A DNA stretch of 14,815 bases, from contig JAITVW010000270.1 in the NCBI GenBank assembly GCA_031285605.1, forward strand, positions 1-14,815, given 5' to 3'. The DNA comes from Fusobacteriales bacterium. GTDB lineage: Bacteria; Fusobacteriota; Fusobacteriia; Fusobacteriales; Leptotrichiaceae. The notes beneath the pieces were generated by a model. That model saw nothing but the letters and a program-made list of their open reading frames with translations, was not told where the DNA came from and did not search any database. Shown here one piece after another: positions 1 to 7,800 of this stretch (positions are counted from its first letter, which is position 1; the number at the start of each line of letters is the position of its first letter). The translations under genes were made by a program, and so were the position numbers.

Positions 1-147
1 GGTGTTGAAATGGTAATGCCTGGAGATAATATAGAGATGACAGTAGAATTAATCCACCCGATAGCAATGGAAGAAGGATTAAGATTTGCCATCAGAGAAG
101 GCGGAAGAACAGTTGCTTCCGGTGTAGTTGCTACTATAACTAAGTAG
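1..147 (+). CDS. tuf: Elongation factor Tu, C-terminal end (partial)
   Basis: The frame is open from base 1 to a TAG at 145-147 and encodes 48 residues that I recognise as the last part of EF-Tu domain III. The stretches [28 protein letters not shown] and the ending RTVASGVVA are the near-invariant end of this GTPase, which delivers aminoacyl-tRNA to the ribosome. The 5' part, with the GTP-binding domain, lies outside the window. A strong terminator follows 27 bases later, so this is the end of its transcription unit, as expected where tuf closes the str operon (rpsL-rpsG-fusA-tuf). The upstream genes are not visible, so that operon context is inferred. Confidence 0.96.
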   Translation, partial: GVEMVMPGDNIEMTVELIHPIAMEEGLRFAIREGGRTVASGVVATITK

Positions 148-174
148 TGAACTGTGAATTTTAAAGAGACAGTC

Positions 175-203
175 GAAAAATGAGCCAAAAGGCTCATTTT
201 TCT
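175..203 (+). terminator. Rho-independent terminator after tuf
   Basis: Perfect inverted repeat GAAAAATGAGCC / GGCTCATTTTTC with an AAAA loop. The T-rich right arm doubles as the U-tract. It lies 27 bases after the tuf stop. Confidence 0.9.
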
Positions 204-226
204 TCATTAAAATTTACATAAAAGTA

Positions 227-255
227 TTTACATATTAGTAATTATATGATATAAA
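227..255 (+). promoter_or_regulatory. Promoter of the outer-membrane protein gene
   Basis: TTTACA at 227-232 and TATAAA at 250-255 are separated by 17 bases, which fits a vegetative sigma factor. Transcription would start near 262, leaving a leader of about 35 bases that contains the GGAGG ribosome site at 284-288. It sits just after the tuf terminator, so the gene is independently transcribed. Confidence 0.6.
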
Positions 256-296
256 GTAAGTGATATAAAATTTAAAATATTGTGGAGGTAAATTAA

Positions 297-1262
297 ATGA
301 AAAAATTATTCGGGTTATTAGCTTTAATGACAGTTATATCGGGTGTATCTGTCGCTGATGATTTTACTAATTTGAATCTTGATTCTCACTGGAGAGGTTT
401 ACATGGGAGAGGATATGAAAACAGAACTCATATGACTGGTCAGGAAGTGAGAAACCAGTTCAGCGGGAAATTAACTTTAGATGACGAGTGGCAAGGATCA
501 AGCTTTAACTTTGATTTTTTAAGAAAAGATTATTATACTACTAATGGTAGTTATGATGGTAATGGTTGGGATAACAATGTATATTTCGCAAAAGATTTTT
601 CAAAAGGACCATTTGTCGGAGATATGAAATTAGGATGGAAATATAAAGGAGATTCTGGTGTAGGACATGGTAATGAATTTTATTTTGGACCAACTGTAGG
701 ATTTAAATTATTAGGACAAGAGGGGACTTTCACAGCTCAGTTCGTATACTTCAATGATATAAAAGCATTTCAGAGAGACTATAAAGATGCAGGTACAGAA
801 GGTATCGGAGGAAACTTTGATTTTAACTTCAACGGAACTATCTTAGAAGGAAGACTTGGAACAGTTTCTTACAATTTAGATATTAAAAACCATTTAAGAG
901 ATGCTACTAATACAAAATATACAACTTCAGACAGTAGAAATACAGTATATTTAGATTATGACGGTATAATTTCATATGACTCACCTAGATTTTACGGATT
1001 TGGTGTTGGATTAGACATCGAAAATGAGTATGAAATGCACACAGGTAACGGATGGTACAACAATGGATTCTATTTAAGTCCAAAAGCTTCGTTTAAGCAC
1101 ACTTTCGATACTTCAATCGGAAAAATCGGTGTAATGCCTTATGTTAAATGGGATGCAATTGACCAACAAAGAGGAGAATTTGCTGAAAGTGATGATACTT
1201 ATTCAGGATATGGAGATACTAAGTTAAGAGCGGGATTAAACATATCATTAGACAGAAACTAA
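297..1262 (+). CDS. Outer-membrane beta-barrel (porin-like) protein
   Basis: A 321-residue protein with a typical Sec signal peptide: MKK, a hydrophobic core to about residue 16, and a probable cleavage site after SVSVA-type residues (VSVA, residues 17-20, before DD). The mature part is rich in Gly, Asn, Asp and aromatics in alternating patterns (for example DMKLGWKYKGD, SYNLDIKNHL, FYGFGVGLDIENE), with no hydrophobic helices. This is the signature of transmembrane beta-strands joined by polar loops. I do not recognise a specific family. A porin or substrate-specific channel such as the KdgM type is possible but not shown. The ATG is 8 bases after GGAGG. The gene has its own promoter and terminator, and it uses C-ending Asn, Phe and Tyr codons fairly often for such AT-rich DNA, consistent with high expression. 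C-terminal residues ISLDRN lack the usual final aromatic. Confidence 0.8.
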   Translation: MKKLFGLLALMTVISGVSVADDFTNLNLDSHWRGLHGRGYENRTHMTGQEVRNQFSGKLTLDDEWQGSSFNFDFLRKDYYTTNGSYDGNGWDNNVYFAKDFSKGPFVGDMKLGWKYKGDSGVGHGNEFYFGPTVGFKLLGQEGTFTAQFVYFNDIKAFQRDYKDAGTEGIGGNFDFNFNGTILEGRLGTVSYNLDIKNHLRDATNTKYTTSDSRNTVYLDYDGIISYDSPRFYGFGVGLDIENEYEMHTGNGWYNNGFYLSPKASFKHTFDTSIGKIGVMPYVKWDAIDQQRGEFAESDDTYSGYGDTKLRAGLNISLDRN

Positions 1263-1270
1263 TTATATAA

Positions 1271-1295
1271 AACAGGCTTTTCAGCCTGTTTTTTT
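1271..1295 (+). terminator. Rho-independent terminator after the outer-membrane protein gene
   Basis: Perfect 8-base stem AACAGGCT / AGCCTGTT with a TTTC loop, followed directly by a run of T residues. Begins 8 bases after the stop codon. Confidence 0.93.
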
Positions 1296-1571
1296 GTAGA
1301 ATTTTTTGAATTATAGAAATTGCATAAGTGAAAATTCAATAGTATCATGTTTTTGCGAGAAAATAAGACGAAAGGAATTTTACTTATACGAAGTATCAGA
1401 CCAACTATTAATGTAGCGAGTTGTAAAAACCATATATTTTAGACAACACATGCTATATTGAAGCTCTTAGAACTGATGGAAGAGCAAATTGCCATGAAAG
1501 AAAAATGTATTACAGAACCGCTATATTAAATGAATTGAATATAAGCCGGATAATGAATTTCTGGAAGGCAT

Positions 1572-1597
1572 AAAATATTAGAAATGTCTGATATTTT
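1572..1597 (+). repeat. AT-rich 11-base hairpin
   Basis: Inverted repeat AAAATATTAGA / TCTGATATTTT with a 4-base loop and one T-G wobble pair. It lies 5 bases before a second, terminator-like hairpin, so the two form a tandem pair in a gene-free stretch. Confidence 0.6.
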
Positions 1598-1602
1598 ATT
1601 GT

Positions 1603-1645
1603 GAGCAGAGTGAAACTATATATAGCTTTTCTGCTCATTTTTTAT
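1603..1645 (+). terminator. Terminator-like hairpin in the gene-free stretch
   Basis: Outer stem GAGCAGA (1603-1609) / TCTGCTC (1630-1636), with an inner AAA / TTT pairing and a self-complementary CTATATATAG at the tip. It is followed by ATTTTTTATT. It has the form of a + strand terminator but no intact gene precedes it. Confidence 0.65.
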
Positions 1646-1690
1646 TGGATTATTCCGGCTGATTTAAAGTATAAATAATAAGATATATAT

Positions 1691-1719
1691 TTTACTAATG
1701 TACTTAAAGATGATAAAAT
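1691..1719 (+). promoter_or_regulatory. Candidate promoter of azlCD
   Basis: TTTACT at 1691-1696 and TAAAAT at 1714-1719, 17 bases apart. The start of transcription would fall near 1726, about 30 bases before the azlC start. Such matches are frequent in AT-rich DNA, so the call is tentative. Confidence 0.4.
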
Positions 1720-1757
1720 ATAAATGTTAATTTGAAATTATTATGAAAGGTAATGAT

Positions 1758-2474
1758 ATGGAGAAAAATATTACACACTGGAAGCAGGGAATTAAAGACG
1801 GTATTCCAATATGTCTGGGATATCTTGCAGTATCTTTTACATTTGGAATCGCAGCAAGAAATACAGGCTTGACAGTTTTTCAGTCTTCACTGATGTCTGC
1901 GACAAATTATACATCAGCAGGACAGTTTTCTGCAATAGGTCTGATAGGAGTGTCAGCTTTATATTTTGAAATGGCTGTGACTCAGCTTATAATTAATTTA
2001 CGTTACTGTCTGATGTCATGTGCCTTATCGCAAAAGCTTAAAGAGAAAACTCCGTTAATACATAAGTTTACTATGGCTTTTGGGATTACTGATGAAATTT
2101 TTGGAATATCAGTATGCAATGATGGAAAAATAAATCCTTTTTATATATATGGTGCAATGAGTACAGCAATGCCCGGGTGGATTTTAGGAACATTTTTAGG
2201 AGTTATTTCGGGTAATATTCTGCCGTTAGGAATTATAAGTACTTTAAGTGTGGCACTTTATGCTATGTTTATAGCAGTTATTATACCACCTGCAAAAGGA
2301 AACAGAATATTGGCCGGTCTTATTATATTATCTATGATTTTAAGCTTTATTTTTTCTAAAATCCGGATTTTATCGCTGGTATCACCGGGATTTAAAATTA
2401 TTATTCTTACTGTCCTGACAGCTGGAGCTGCAACTGTAATTTTCCCACTGAAGGAGGAGGAATATGAGGGGTAA
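1758..2474 (+). CDS. azlC: AzlC family branched-chain amino acid exporter, large subunit
   Basis: A 238-residue polytopic membrane protein. Residues 8-26 (WKQGIKDGIP...GYLAVSF) are the AzlC N-terminal signature. The conserved NLRYCLMS and GITDEIFGIS segments follow, with several further hydrophobic spans to the C-terminus. AzlC works with the small subunit AzlD to export branched-chain amino acids or their analogues; in Bacillus, loss of control of azlCD gives 4-azaleucine resistance. I start it at the ATG at 1758 because GAAAGG lies 7 bases upstream. An in-frame ATG at 1743 would add only MKGND and has no ribosome site. The stop overlaps azlD by 11 bases, indicating translational coupling. 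No AzlB-type regulator gene is adjacent, and the substrate is inferred from the family. Confidence 0.9.
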   Translation: MEKNITHWKQGIKDGIPICLGYLAVSFTFGIAARNTGLTVFQSSLMSATNYTSAGQFSAIGLIGVSALYFEMAVTQLIINLRYCLMSCALSQKLKEKTPLIHKFTMAFGITDEIFGISVCNDGKINPFYIYGAMSTAMPGWILGTFLGVISGNILPLGIISTLSVALYAMFIAVIIPPAKGNRILAGLIILSMILSFIFSKIRILSLVSPGFKIIILTVLTAGAATVIFPLKEEEYEG

Positions 2475-2781
2475 TATTTATATTTACATATTGGTAATGT
2501 CTGTAGTTACTTATCTGATACGTCTGCTCCCATTACTGCTTTTTAACAGAGAGATAAAAAATATTTATATAAAGTCATTTTTATATTATGTCCCTTATGT
2601 TACTCTTGCTGTTATGATTTTTCCGGGTATATTATACGCAACAGGAAATAGATGGTCAGCTCTTGCCGGATTTTTAACGGCTCTTGTACTGGCTTACAGG
2701 GGAAATAATTTATTTAGGGTTTCTTTTTGTGCATGTTTTTCAGTTTTTACTGTTGAATTAGTTCAAAAAATTGTATTTTAG
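2464..2781 (+). CDS. azlD: AzlD family branched-chain amino acid exporter, small subunit
   Basis: A 105-residue protein of about four membrane spans, the usual AzlD size. VTYLIRLLPLLLF near the N-terminus (about residues 15-27), the YVPYVTLAVMIFP segment in the middle, and the AGFLTALVLAYRGNNL region fit the family; the TYLxRxLPLLLF motif is typical. Its ATG overlaps the end of azlC, and a very strong AAGGAGGAGG ribosome site at 2451-2460 lies inside azlC, so both subunits are made from one message. A terminator follows after 14 bases, so the operon has only these two genes. Confidence 0.9.
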   Translation: MRGNIYIYILVMSVVTYLIRLLPLLLFNREIKNIYIKSFLYYVPYVTLAVMIFPGILYATGNRWSALAGFLTALVLAYRGNNLFRVSFCACFSVFTVELVQKIVF

Positions 2782-2795
2782 CAGAATAACAAAAG

Positions 2796-2828
2796 ACCGG
2801 CTGATATATGTCAGCCGGTAAATATTTT
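2796..2828 (+). terminator. Terminator of azlCD
   Basis: Perfect 9-base stem ACCGGCTGA (2796-2804) / TCAGCCGGT (2811-2819) with a TATATG loop, followed by AAATATTTTT. The T-run is slightly displaced from the stem. Confidence 0.85.
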
Positions 2829-2869
2829 TCGTTCTTTCTTAGTTTTTTTGCGTTTTATAGGTATAATAG

Positions 2870-2898
2870 TTGACAGAACTGTGCGATACTATTATTAT
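2870..2898 (+). promoter_or_regulatory. Promoter of the DUF1349 gene
   Basis: A perfect TTGACA at 2870-2875 and TATTAT at 2893-2898, 17 bases apart. The leader would be about 30 bases and carries AAGGAGGG at 2922-2929, 5 bases before the ATG. Confidence 0.75.
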
Positions 2899-2934
2899 AT
2901 TGTATAATTATGTAAATTTACAAGGAGGGATAAA

Positions 2935-3516
2935 ATGGAAAATATTAATGCAGAGAATGGTTTTTGGATTAATAAGCCGAAAAAATTTATAATATCAAAA
3001 GAAAAGATAGTTATAACCACAGAAGAAAAAACAGATTTTTGGCAGAGAACTCATTACGGCTTCAGAAACGACAATGCACCGGCTTTTCTTTTTAAAAATG
3101 ACAGAGAATCTTTTTCATTTACTGTAAAAACTGCTTTTAATTCAAAAAAAGTTTATGATCAATGCGGAATTATCATTTATCAGAATAGTGATAACTGGTT
3201 TAAAGCATCTATAGAGTATGAAAATGAGATTTATCAGAGACTTGGAAGTGTGGTGACAAATAACGGCTATTCAGACTGGGCAACTACTGATATTGAGGCA
3301 GACATAAACGAAATGTATTATCGCCTGAGCCGTAAAGGAAAAGACTTTTGTCTGGAAAACTCAGCAGATGGTATGAATTTTAAGCAAATGAGAATATTTC
3401 ATTTGTTTGAAGCTGAAAATGAGATAAATATCGGAATATACGCCTGCAGTCCGTCAGATTCAACGTTTGATGCTGTATTTACAGAGATTGATTTTTTTTC
3501 ATCAGTCTGGAAATAA
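2935..3516 (+). CDS. DUF1349 domain-containing protein
   Basis: A 193-residue soluble protein without signal peptide or membrane span, about the normal length of the DUF1349 family (a concanavalin-like beta-sandwich fold; yeast Ree1 and Bacillus YesU are relatives). Family features are visible: an N-terminal FWxRTHYGF segment (about 36-43), a core CGIIIYQNSDNWFKASIEYE (about 77-96) and GSVVTNNGYSDWATTDI (about 104-120), ending with a beta-rich NIGIYACSPSDSTFDAVF block. The biochemical role of the family is not settled; binding of a carbohydrate-like ligand is a guess from the fold. It has its own strong promoter. No terminator is visible before the next promoter at 3532, so some read-through into the YccF gene is possible. 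Confidence 0.85.
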   Translation: MENINAENGFWINKPKKFIISKEKIVITTEEKTDFWQRTHYGFRNDNAPAFLFKNDRESFSFTVKTAFNSKKVYDQCGIIIYQNSDNWFKASIEYENEIYQRLGSVVTNNGYSDWATTDIEADINEMYYRLSRKGKDFCLENSADGMNFKQMRIFHLFEAENEINIGIYACSPSDSTFDAVFTEIDFFSSVWK

Positions 3517-3531
3517 AAAATTAACAAAGAC

Positions 3532-3560
3532 TTGATAAATTGCGGTAGAAATGCTATAAT
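3532..3560 (+). promoter_or_regulatory. Strong promoter of the YccF gene
   Basis: TTGATA (3532-3537), 17 bases, then a perfect TATAAT (3555-3560) preceded by TGC, an extended -10 element. Only 16 bases separate it from the previous stop codon. Confidence 0.85.
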
Positions 3561-3591
3561 TTACCAAAATTATGAAAATAAGGGGTAAATT

Positions 3592-3999
3592 ATGAACACA
3601 TTATTAAACATTATATGGCTATTTTTCGGTGGTCTTAGTCTGGCACTGAGCTGGGTAATTTCCGGAATTTTATGCATAGTTTTTATTGTAACAATTCCAT
3701 TTTCAGGGGCTTGTTTTGAATTGGCAGGGCTTACACTGGCACCTTTTGGGAAAGAAGTAGTGGAAAGAAAACATCTGAATAATGCAACAGCTCCAAAACC
3801 TATAGCAAGTACACTTTGGATAATTTTTTCAGGATTCTGGCTTTATATAGGATATTTAATATCAGGTATAGTTATGATGTGTACTATAATAGGAATACCG
3901 CTTGGACTGCAGTGTTTCAAGATAGCAAAGATCAGCCTGAATCCGTATAAATATACACTGGTTGACAGTAAAGTAATGAATATGATAAATAATGGATAA
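3592..3999 (+). CDS. YccF family inner-membrane protein with two YccF repeats
   Basis: A 135-residue membrane protein made of two copies of the YccF domain (formerly DUF307). Copy 1 covers about residues 7-57 (WLFFGGLSLALSWVISGI ... ELAGLTLAPFG) and copy 2 about 76-128 (WIIFSGFWLYIGYLISGI ... KIAKISLNPY). The copies share the order W-x-x-F-x-G, a W/Y-x-ISGI span, a T-I-P/G-I-P turn and a terminal L-x-P-(F/Y). Each has two hydrophobic spans, so four are predicted. The family is widespread but its function is unknown. AAGGGG at 3580-3585 serves the ATG. It is a single-gene unit with a strong promoter and a tight terminator starting 3 bases after the stop. Confidence 0.88.
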   Translation: MNTLLNIIWLFFGGLSLALSWVISGILCIVFIVTIPFSGACFELAGLTLAPFGKEVVERKHLNNATAPKPIASTLWIIFSGFWLYIGYLISGIVMMCTIIGIPLGLQCFKIAKISLNPYKYTLVDSKVMNMINNG

Positions 4000-4002
4000 A
4001 AT

Positions 4003-4025
4003 GACCGTAAAACGGTCTTTTTATT
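4003..4025 (+). terminator. Terminator of the YccF gene
   Basis: GACCGT / ACGGTC stem with an AAA loop, then TTTTTATTT. It begins 3 bases after the stop codon. Confidence 0.88.
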
Positions 4026-4037
4026 TATAAACAGAAG

Positions 4038-4066
4038 TTGAAAATATTGAAAAAATAAAGTAAAAT
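4038..4066 (+). promoter_or_regulatory. Candidate promoter of the DUF3102-like gene
   Basis: TTGAAA at 4038-4043 and TAAAAT at 4061-4066 with 17 bases between them. The leader would be about 55 bases, with CGGAG at 4118-4122 as the ribosome site. Confidence 0.5.
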
Positions 4067-4128
4067 AATATATGTTATTTTAGAAAAAATAAAAAAATTA
4101 CAGAATATATCAAAGAACGGAGATTAAA

Positions 4129-4710
4129 ATGCAGGAATATGATGATAATAATGCTAATGCACCTGAAGTAATTACAGTCTACAGAAGTTTTGACTTTGAA
4201 GCTTACGATATAAAAGAAGCTGATAAAAATTATCTGTATGAAATAGAAAGAACAATAACTGACAATCAGGAAGCAGTTACAAAAGAATTGTGCGAAATAG
4301 CCAGAAAATTAAGCGAGGCCAGAAAGATACTCGGTGGATATGCGGATGGATGTTTTAATAAATGGTTTGAAAATCTTGGTTTTGAAAAGAATTATGTAAG
4401 CAAAATGATTGATAAATATGATCTGGTAGAGGAAACACATGTGGAAAAGGCTATAGACCTTCCGGTAAGACTGGTTTCTGATATGAAAAAAGAAGAGCTT
4501 GACACTGAGCAGAAAACGGAAATTGTAAATAGTCCGGAGCCTAAGCGGAAATTTAAAGAGATAAAAGAGGAAATATACGGACCTGAACCTGAAAAGAATG
4601 AGGTAGAAGTAATTCTGGAAAAAATACATAAGGCAGAGCTGGCTATAACCAAACAGGAGGATAAAATAGAAAGATTAAAAGAAAAATTAGAAAAACTGCG
4701 TGATATGTAA
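4129..4710 (+). CDS. DUF3102-like protein with C-terminal coiled coil
   Basis: A 193-residue, highly charged, soluble protein. Residues about 36-100 resemble DUF3102: a helix with EIARKLSEARKILG, then a G-x-F-x-x-WFENLGFEKNYVSKMI block. This matches the family pattern of a lysine- and alanine-rich helix, then a W-x-x-W/F-type segment and a helix-turn-helix-like end. A Pro- and Glu-rich linker follows (about 130-155), and about 160-193 forms heptad-like repeats of Leu, Ile and Lys/Glu (KIHKAELAITKQ...RLKEKLEKL), a probable coiled coil. DUF3102 proteins are common on phages and plasmids of Firmicutes and Fusobacteria, and some are thought to bind DNA; the function here is unknown. It stands alone between its own promoter and terminator, convergent with the helicase gene. 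Confidence 0.65.
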   Translation: MQEYDDNNANAPEVITVYRSFDFEAYDIKEADKNYLYEIERTITDNQEAVTKELCEIARKLSEARKILGGYADGCFNKWFENLGFEKNYVSKMIDKYDLVEETHVEKAIDLPVRLVSDMKKEELDTEQKTEIVNSPEPKRKFKEIKEEIYGPEPEKNEVEVILEKIHKAELAITKQEDKIERLKEKLEKLRDM

Positions 4711-4720
4711 TTTATATAAG

Positions 4721-4755
4721 GAAACGGAATAGGAAAAAACCGTTTCTTTTTTATT
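4721..4755 (+). terminator. Terminator of the DUF3102-like gene
   Basis: GAAACGG (4721-4727) / CCGTTTC (4740-4746) stem with a 12-base A-rich loop, followed by TTTTTTATT. Confidence 0.85.
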
Positions 4756-4776
4756 ATATTTTTTCGGATTAAAGAC

Positions 4777-4821
4777 AATATAAAAACCGCAGTAAATATA
4801 TAATTTATTTTTCTGCGGTTT
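4777..4821 (-). terminator. Terminator of the SNF2 helicase gene
   Basis: Inverted repeat AAACCGCAG (4784-4792) / CTGCGGTTT (4813-4821). On the minus strand the second arm runs into TTTTTATATT. The 20-base loop contains a smaller TAAAT / ATTTA pairing. It is the minus-strand half of a convergent terminator pair. Confidence 0.85.
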
Positions 4822-4836
4822 ATTAAAAAGTCTTCT

Positions 4837-7800
4837 TTAAATATCAAAGAGATTTCTGATATCTTCTTCGGAAAGAGTATTTATTAAACTTCCTTCGCTT
4901 GTAAGAACATTGTCGATTAACTTTTTCTTTTTATTCTGAAGTTTCATTATTTTTTCTTCAATGGTTCCTTTAGTTATTAATTTAATAACCTGTACGCTGT
5001 TTTTCTGACCGATTCGGTGTGCTCTGTCAGAGGCTTGATTTTCTACGCTTGGATTCCACCATGGATCTACATGTATTACAGTGTCAGAGCCTGTAAGATT
5101 TAGTCCTGTTCCTCCGGCTTTCAACGAGATAAGAAATATCGGAGTATTTCCGGCATTAAAAGAATTAACAAGTTCAAGTCTGTCACATGCTTTCATGCTT
5201 CCGTCAAGGTAAAAGTGTTCAATTCCTTTTTTCTTAAGCTCACCGGAAATCAGCTTCAACATAGTGGTAAATTGTGAAAAAACAAGTGTTTTATGGTTTC
5301 CGGAAATCAAATCGTCAAAAAGCTCAAAAAGGGTTTCAAACTTTCCGCTGCTGTGTGTATAATTGTCAATAAAGAGTTTTGGATGACAGCATATCTGTCT
5401 TAGTCTTGTAAGCAAAGAGAAGATTTTTATCTGGCTTCTGCTTAATTTCTCATTTTTTATTTCATTCTCAATCTCTTTTTTGGCAACTTCCAATTGGGAC
5501 TGATAGAGTCTTTTCTGGTCTGTATCCAGTTCACAAAGCTGAGTGGTTTCTATTTTTGGAGGCAGCTCCGGAAGGACATCTTTTTTTATACGTCTTAAAA
5601 TAAATGGTTTTATATGAAAGCTTAATGCTTCCAAAGCAGACTTATCATTCTGTTTCACAACAGGTGCCATAAAATTCTTGGAAAAATATCCGTGACTGCC
5701 GAGATAACCGGGCATAATAAAGTCAAATATAGACCAGAGCTCGCTGAGGTTATTCTCTATAGGAGTACCGGTAAGGGCGAATCTGTGTTTTGCATTAACT
5801 GATTTTATAGCCTTGGTAAGGTTAATGCCGGGATTTTTTATATGCTGGGCTTCATCAAGAAAGCAGAAGCTGAACATATATTTTTCGTATATATCAATAT
5901 CACTTCTGAAAAGTGAGTAAGAAGTAATTATAATATCATAATTCTCAATTTTCTTCAGAAGTATTTTTCTTATGGAAATAGAACCTTCCACAATCAGAAG
6001 TTTTAAATTAGGAGAGAATTTTTTGAATTCTTCTTCCCAGTTATATAAAAGTGTTTTTGGGACTATAATAAGGGCTGGGGAAGAAAGCTCAAGTTTAGTA
6101 AGCAGTGCAATAACCTGCAGTGTTTTACCGAGTCCCATATCATCTGCAAGTATTCCTCCGAGGTTTATTTGTGAAAGAGATTCCATCCACTGTATGCCGA
6201 ATCTCTGGTAATCTCTCAGCTTTACATCATTCAACAGTGAATCGTCATATTTATCTACATTCAAGTTTTTTATTTTTTTAATATAGTTTTCAAGGCTTTC
6301 ACTTTTTGTGTATTTGTCATCAAAATATTCAGTACCCAATAAATCTATATAAAAGGATTTATATTGGGGAATTGTTAATTTTGAAGAAAATTGAGAATTT
6401 TCCGGGAAAATCTTTTCTATGGAATTAAGCTGTTTCTTTAGTTTTTCATCTTCAAAATTTACAAAGCTGCCGTTTTTCAGTCTGTAAAACTGTTTTTTGA
6501 TTTTGTAGCTGTGATAAAGCTCTTTCATTTCTTCAGGTGTCATGTCTTCTATTTCAAAGTTTATATTCAGATAGTCATCCTCCAAAGATACATTCATTGC
6601 GAAGTTTTTCTTATTTTTGGAAGATTCGATTTTTTTGTCAGTGTAAACAGCTGCTATTTCTTTTAGTTCCTCTATTCCATGAAATAAAAAGTCATAGATA
6701 TCCTGTTCGATATTCATAATAAAACGGGCTTCGGTATTTTCTGACTTATCTTCATAATTTACTCTGTATCTGTGAAAAAATTCTATTATTTTGTTTTCTT
6801 TTGAATGATCTATTTTCTGTATTTTGTCCCCATTTGTCAGCAGCGTGCCGTCAAGAGAAAAGACTGTATCTCCATAGCAGAAATGAATACGGACTGTCAA
6901 ATACGGGGCATGTGTTTCTATATAAATTTTTGCTTTCAGTTCAGAATGATTTTCTTCATATACAAGTGACTTTGGAAGATAAAAATTACTTTTATTTACA
7001 ATATTCGGGATAACATTATTAATAAAGATATCTGAATTATTTTTCGGTATTTTAAAATTAGTTAAATTCAGCTGATTTATCTTAAAAAGCGGTCTCAAAA
7101 ATTTATTGTCTTTCTCATCTGTGAGGTATGCAGTATTTTCCTGAATGTATATGCCGGAATTGGCAAGTGTATCAAAATCCCAGATTTGTTCACCGTCGGT
7201 ATTTAAAATCAATTGGTCATTTTCTCTGGAAAGATAAAAATCAACTTTTGGAAGTCCGTTTTTTACAATAACAGCTTTACTTTTGGCATAAGAAGAGGTG
7301 TCTGTCTTGATGTGGATTTCCTCATTCTCATAAAGCTCAAAAAGTCTTCTTAAATCTTCCGGAAGCAGGAATTGTTTTTTTCCGTTATAGAGATAAGAGT
7401 TAAAAAAATTTCCTTTTATAATATTTTTTAAATTTCTTTCTTTGTCAGCACAGTAAAACAGAAAATCTATGATCTTTTTTGATTCTTCATCAAACTGATC
7501 TTTGCTGAAATCACATGTAAGATTTTTTCCCAGCTCAAAGATACTGTTTCTTCTTAGTGCAGTAGTAAAGAAATTAATGTCTTTTACTACATATTTATGT
7601 TTGTTCAAATAGCCTACCTTGTATTCCAGATAAGGATCAAGTCTGGTAAGAATAAGCTCAAAAGATATTTTAAGAAGCTCTTTGTTATAATTACTTTTCT
7701 CCAGAGTTTTGTAGTCGTCCATCAGGAGTTCCACAGCTCTTATACCGGTGGTATTATCAGAGCGTGTGCTATCCTCTTTCTCATGAAAAAGATTATTAAA

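Larger units (their letters stand above)
1296..1742 (+). other. Gene-free stretch with probable decayed coding sequence
   Basis: No intact frame of useful length exists here on either strand. Between about 1340 and 1580 the + strand reads like eroded coding sequence in changing frames: one frame gives KLLELMEEQIAMKEKC around 1458-1507, another gives ALRTDGRANCHERKMYYR around 1460-1515, and near 1535-1580 a frame gives YKPDNEFLEGIKY before TAG. None is long enough to identify a family. The stretch ends in two hairpins (1572-1597 and 1603-1645), the second being a credible terminator, which would fit the 3' end of a lost gene. From 1650 on it is AT-rich leader and promoter sequence for azlC. 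Confidence 0.4.

Noticed and set aside
1440..1580. Assignment of the decayed fragments to a DUF4125-like or MerR-like gene
   Set aside because: The resemblance is a few residues only (for example GRANC) and could be chance.
1743..1757. Upstream ATG start for azlC adding MKGND
   Set aside because: There is no ribosome site before it; GAAAGG lies within these codons at the right distance from the ATG at 1758.
4309..4847. Two minus-strand frames of 106 and 151 residues opposite the DUF3102-like gene
   Set aside because: They are Phe/Ser/Ile-rich mirror frames of an A-rich coding strand and cross two terminators.
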